From: Actinomycetota bacterium
GTDB lineage: Bacteria; Actinomycetota; Coriobacteriia; Coriobacteriales; RUG844
Assembly: GCA_013335845.1 (NCBI GenBank)
Contig: JAAXUU010000084.1
Location: forward strand, 1-6,460
Reading direction: 5' to 3'
Length of the DNA: 6,460 nt
The notes under the pieces are model-generated. The model was given only the letters and a program-made list of their open reading frames with translations, ran no database searches and had not been told where the DNA came from. Of the stretch, positions 3,981 to 6,460 are shown in pieces. Each line of letters begins with the position of its first letter. The stretch's first letter is position 1. The position numbers and the translations under genes are program-made.

Positions 3981-6460
3981 GAGGTGATTTCCGAAGGCGC
4001 ACCGGTAACATCCACGATTGTTACCGAACCGGAGTCCTTGCCGGTCGAAACACCTCTCATTAGTGAAGAGCCCATGGCCGTCGAAGAGCCTACGCCGATT
4101 GCGGCGCCTACAATTGTCGAAGAGCCCGCTGTCGAACCTTCGCCTGTCATCGAAGAACCCGTGGCAGTCGAGACACCTCCTGTTATTGAAGAGCCCGCTG
4201 TCGTCGAGACGCCTGCAGTGGTACTGACGCAGGTTGTTAACGGGACGATTATCACGGTATCCATACCTGAGGGCATTGCTCCCGTAGGAACACAACTTGT
4301 CGCTACCGAGATTACCGACGAGGTTGTGGGAACTGTCGAGGACACACTAGCGGATGATGCGACTGTCATCGACAAGATCCTTGCATACGACATCAAGTTG
4401 ATATTCGATGGTAGGGAGCTCACGTGGGACGAAGGAGTCGTTGTCGTCACCTTTACCGGAGCCGAGATCGCGTTAGCGAACGCGAATTCGTCCGAAGTCG
4501 AGGTCTATCATTTCAATGGCACCGAATTCGTTCCGATGAGTGCTACTGAGGCGAATACCACGATTTCATTCGATGCCGCGCACTTCTCGAAGTATGTATA
4601 TGTGGGGACTTCCGAAATTCAAGCCGCCGGCATCTTACCTATGAGCTTATATACGTATACACCGGATCCTGCATACACTTTCGTATCGGCGCAAATAAAC
4701 GAAGACTCCACAAATGACCATACTCAGTTGCGATATATTTGGGTCGAAAATGGTTTGATTCATATGGCTGTTGCCTCTACTCATATGTTGGACATAGCTA
4801 ACACTAAAGTGAATGGTATCAGCCCTACCGGTTCTGAGGTTTCCGACCCGGGCTCTGCTATTGTACTTGGTCCCAACACATTGTTCCCAACAGGCCTTCA
4901 GGGAAATATAAATGGCAGCCATTGGACTGTACTCATGTATCCTCTGAGCACTGTGAATCTGTATGGAACTAATTCAATATATGTTGCAAGCCAACAGGGC
5001 TTAGGTCATGAATTAGGTGGTACCATCGGTTTCCTAATCCCGAAGATTCCTATACACGTAGACAAGAGTTGGACTCCTGCCGGTTTGTCTGATTCCTCAG
5101 TTTTCGTTCTTAACGGTATCACCGCTGGCGGCGCACACATTAAGATAGCAGATTTCACACTAACGACCGCTAGCCCCGACGTCACAATCCAGGCTCCGAT
5201 TATGACGAACCTGGGCGTGCCCTATGTTGATTACGAAGTGATAGAAACTCCGAATCCCGCTTGGGTTCAGTCCTATTATAACCATACCGGAAACATGACG
5301 ACCGGCTTCACTTTTACGATAGGGAACACCGCTTCTGCTGGAACCCTCATCGTCGACAAGACACTCACCGGTGTGACCGCGGCACAGCTCGCGTCCCTCA
5401 CCTTCAACGTGACCGGTCCTGCCGGCTTCACTCCTGTGACCCAGGTGTTCGTACCTGTACCGGGTGCCGGGCAGTTGGACCTCGATGACTTGATCGCAGG
5501 TGGTACCTGGAGTCTCGGTAGCGTTCCGACCGGTTCCTACACCATCACCGAGACAGCCGTCGACATCACCGGCTACACGCGCACCACGAGCTGGACCGTG
5601 AACGCGGGCGGCTCCACGAGTAGCCTTGTCGCCACGGCTTCCGTGGCACCAGCCACGACGACCACGGTCGTGTTCACGAACGCGTATTCGCGTGACCTCG
5701 GAGGACTCATCGTCACCAAGGCACTTTCCTGCGACGCGATCGCACTGGGCCTCATCGGCACCATTGCATTCGACGTGACCGGACCTTCCGGTTTCACTCC
5801 TACCGGCAAGACCTTCTATCGCGTACCCGGAGCCGGACAGACCTCCATCGCGACGCTGCTCGCATCCGGTTGGGACCTCGGGGACGTGCCGACGGGTGCC
5901 TACGTCGTGACCGAGACGATCACCGATCTCACCGGTTACACACGCACGACATCCTGGACAACCACCAACCCGGGTGGCGGTAGCGGTACCGACCTCACCG
6001 CCGAAGCCATCGTCGCCAAGGCCGCAGATACCACCGTCGCCTTCACGAACACCTACGTCCGCGACTTGGGAAGCCTCGTTATAGGCAAGACCCTCACCGG
6101 TGTGACCGCGGCACAGCTCGCGTCCCTCACCTTCAACGTGACCGGACCCTCCGGCTTCACGCCCACCAGCATGACGTTCGTACCCACCCCGGGTGCCGGC
6201 CAGATGGACCTCGACGACCTGATCGGGGGCGGAAGCGGACGCTGGCACCTAAGTCCCGTCCCGACCGGTTCCTACACCATCACCGAAACCGCCGTCGACA
6301 TCACCGGCTACACACGCACGACATCTTGGACCGTGAACGCGGGCGGCTCCACGACCAGTCTTATCGCTAGCGCCACTGTCGCGAAGGCCACGACGACCAC
6401 GGTCGTGTTCACGAACGCATACGTCCGTGACACGGGAACCCTCATCGTCGACAAGACACT
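3885..6460 (+). CDS. Large secreted repeat-containing surface adhesin, 3'-partial
   Basis: An open frame of 858 codons with no stop before the right edge. Residues 1-32 form a signal peptide. Residues 46-112 are a Pro/Glu stalk. Residues 114-241 are a beta-domain of the type common in LPXTG proteins (start GTIITVSIPEG, end FSKYVYVG). Residues 242-387 are unrecognised. Residues 388-485 are a CnaB-like domain. From 486 there are tandem repeats of 120, 123 and 122 residues and the start of a fourth, resembling CnaB/DUF5979 modules. Each complete repeat has a Lys (492, 612, 735), a Glu in TET (556, 677, 801) and an Asn in FTN (599, 722, 844), the pattern of intramolecular isopeptide bonds. I see only one cysteine (C616), as expected for an extracellular protein. 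The likely role is a fibrous adhesin or biofilm protein under c-di-GMP control. The wall anchor would lie beyond the window. Surface location is firm; the ligand is unknown. Confidence 0.92.
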   Translation, partial: MRRKTAKNVGKVVAVLVSILLVLPMSYLPAFGEVISEGAPVTSTIVTEPESLPVETPLISEEPMAVEEPTPIAAPTIVEEPAVEPSPVIEEPVAVETPPVIEEPAVVETPAVVLTQVVNGTIITVSIPEGIAPVGTQLVATEITDEVVGTVEDTLADDATVIDKILAYDIKLIFDGRELTWDEGVVVVTFTGAEIALANANSSEVEVYHFNGTEFVPMSATEANTTISFDAAHFSKYVYVGTSEIQAAGILPMSLYTYTPDPAYTFVSAQINEDSTNDHTQLRYIWVENGLIHMAVASTHMLDIANTKVNGISPTGSEVSDPGSAIVLGPNTLFPTGLQGNINGSHWTVLMYPLSTVNLYGTNSIYVASQQGLGHELGGTIGFLIPKIPIHVDKSWTPAGLSDSSVFVLNGITAGGAHIKIADFTLTTASPDVTIQAPIMTNLGVPYVDYEVIETPNPAWVQSYYNHTGNMTTGFTFTIGNTASAGTLIVDKTLTGVTAAQLASLTFNVTGPAGFTPVTQVFVPVPGAGQLDLDDLIAGGTWSLGSVPTGSYTITETAVDITGYTRTTSWTVNAGGSTSSLVATASVAPATTTTVVFTNAYSRDLGGLIVTKALSCDAIALGLIGTIAFDVTGPSGFTPTGKTFYRVPGAGQTSIATLLASGWDLGDVPTGAYVVTETITDLTGYTRTTSWTTTNPGGGSGTDLTAEAIVAKAADTTVAFTNTYVRDLGSLVIGKTLTGVTAAQLASLTFNVTGPSGFTPTSMTFVPTPGAGQMDLDDLIGGGSGRWHLSPVPTGSYTITETAVDITGYTRTTSWTVNAGGSTTSLIASATVAKATTTTVVFTNAYVRDTGTLIVDKT
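4020..4220 (+). repeat. Pro/Glu-rich low-complexity stalk (EEP and VETP units)
   Basis: Residues 46-112 consist of irregular units built on E-E-P (61-63, 67-69, 79-81, 90-92, 102-104) and V-E-T-P (54-57, 95-98, 107-110). At DNA level a 16-nt word, GAAGAGCCCGCTGTCG, recurs at 4119-4134 and 4188-4203. This acidic, extended spacer probably lifts the folded domains from the envelope or separates them from the N-terminus. Confidence 0.85.
5046..5339 (+). other. CnaB-like domain with isopeptide triad, residues 388-485
   Basis: This starts with IPIHVDKSWTPAG (Lys394 in the first strand), has a central Y-E-V-I-E strand (Glu454) and ends FTFTIGNT (Asn481). The Lys/Glu/Asn placement and length of about 98 residues match Cna B-type domains. 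It is more diverged than the repeats that follow and uses more A/T-ending codons. Confidence 0.65.
5340..5699 (+). repeat. Surface repeat R1 (120 residues, type A)
   Basis: Residues 486-605, from GTLIVDKTLTGVTAAQL to VVFTNAYSRDL. It includes NVTGPAGFTP, PGAGQ, VPTGSYTITET and GYTRTTSWTVNAGG. The candidate isopeptide residues are K492, E556 and N599. It shares long identical DNA blocks with R3. Confidence 0.9.
5700..6068 (+). repeat. Surface repeat R2 (123 residues, diverged type B)
   Basis: Residues 606-728, from GGLIVTKALS to VAFTNTYVRDL. The same fold landmarks are present (NVTGP-like DVTGPSGFTP, PGAGQ, VPTGAYVVTET, GYTRTTSW), but the segment after the first strand differs (CDAIALGLIGTIAF) and holds the only cysteine I see (C616). 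Candidate isopeptide residues are K612, E677 and N722. Confidence 0.9.
6069..6434 (+). repeat. Surface repeat R3 (122 residues, type A)
   Basis: Residues 729-850, from GSLVIGKTLTGVTAAQL to VVFTNAYVRDT, nearly a copy of R1. A 53-nt block at 6093-6145 is identical to 5364-5416. Candidate isopeptide residues are K735, E801 and N844. It differs from R1 mainly around residues 779-791 (GGGSGRWHLSP). Confidence 0.9.
6435..6460 (+). repeat. Start of surface repeat R4, cut by the window edge
   Basis: The last 26 nt encode GTLIVDKT and are identical to the first 26 nt of R1 (5340-5365). The array therefore continues beyond the window, probably with another type A unit. Confidence 0.85.

Noticed and set aside
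3951..4450. Ser/Thr/Gly-rich and Asp/Arg-rich open frames on the - strand
   Set aside because: They are antisense shadows of the low-complexity Pro/Glu stalk. The + strand frame has a signal peptide, an RBS and continuous domains.
5160..6248. A 362-codon open frame on the - strand under the repeats
   Set aside because: It is the mirror of a C-ending-codon, repetitive coding region. Its protein is Gly/Arg/Glu-rich, repeats with the same period as the + strand repeats, and resembles no family.

Overview
The window looks like chromosomal DNA of a Gram-positive anaerobe. The AccA/AccC variants (DTSGAFCGI in AccA, QKNNQK and a shortened C-domain loop in AccC) resemble, from memory, the Clostridia/Coriobacteriia type. 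Mid-range GC and heavy GTG use would suit either group. I cannot name a species.

Layout, all on the + strand. (1) 2-2894: the end of a fatty-acid synthesis operon, accC (5' end outside the window), accD and accA, with a 2-nt gap and then a 4-nt overlap. Together with a biotin carrier protein, presumably encoded upstream, these make acetyl-CoA carboxylase, which produces malonyl-CoA. A strong hairpin (2925-2960) follows. (2) 3002-3421: a small stand-alone gene for a zinc-ribbon plus DUF5655 protein of unknown function. (3) 3422-3884: a 463-bp regulatory region. It holds an AT-rich tract, a structured leader, a class I cyclic-di-GMP riboswitch (GEMM-I; about 3735-3805) and a long intrinsic terminator (3790-3850). 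The 5' arm of the terminator is the 3' end of the aptamer. (4) 3885-6460: a large secreted surface protein that runs off the right edge with no stop codon. It has a signal peptide, a Pro/Glu-rich stalk, a beta-domain typical of Gram-positive wall proteins, an unrecognised domain, a CnaB-like domain, and at least three full 120-123 residue CnaB/DUF5979-like repeats plus the start of a fourth. Each repeat carries the Lys...Glu...Asn pattern expected for intramolecular isopeptide bonds.

The most interesting unit is the riboswitch-terminator-adhesin cassette. Because the aptamer and terminator share bases, ligand binding should prevent termination. The simplest model is that high c-di-GMP turns on a fibrous, isopeptide-stabilised surface adhesin, favouring attachment. 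This fits known c-di-GMP biology, but here it is inferred from sequence alone.
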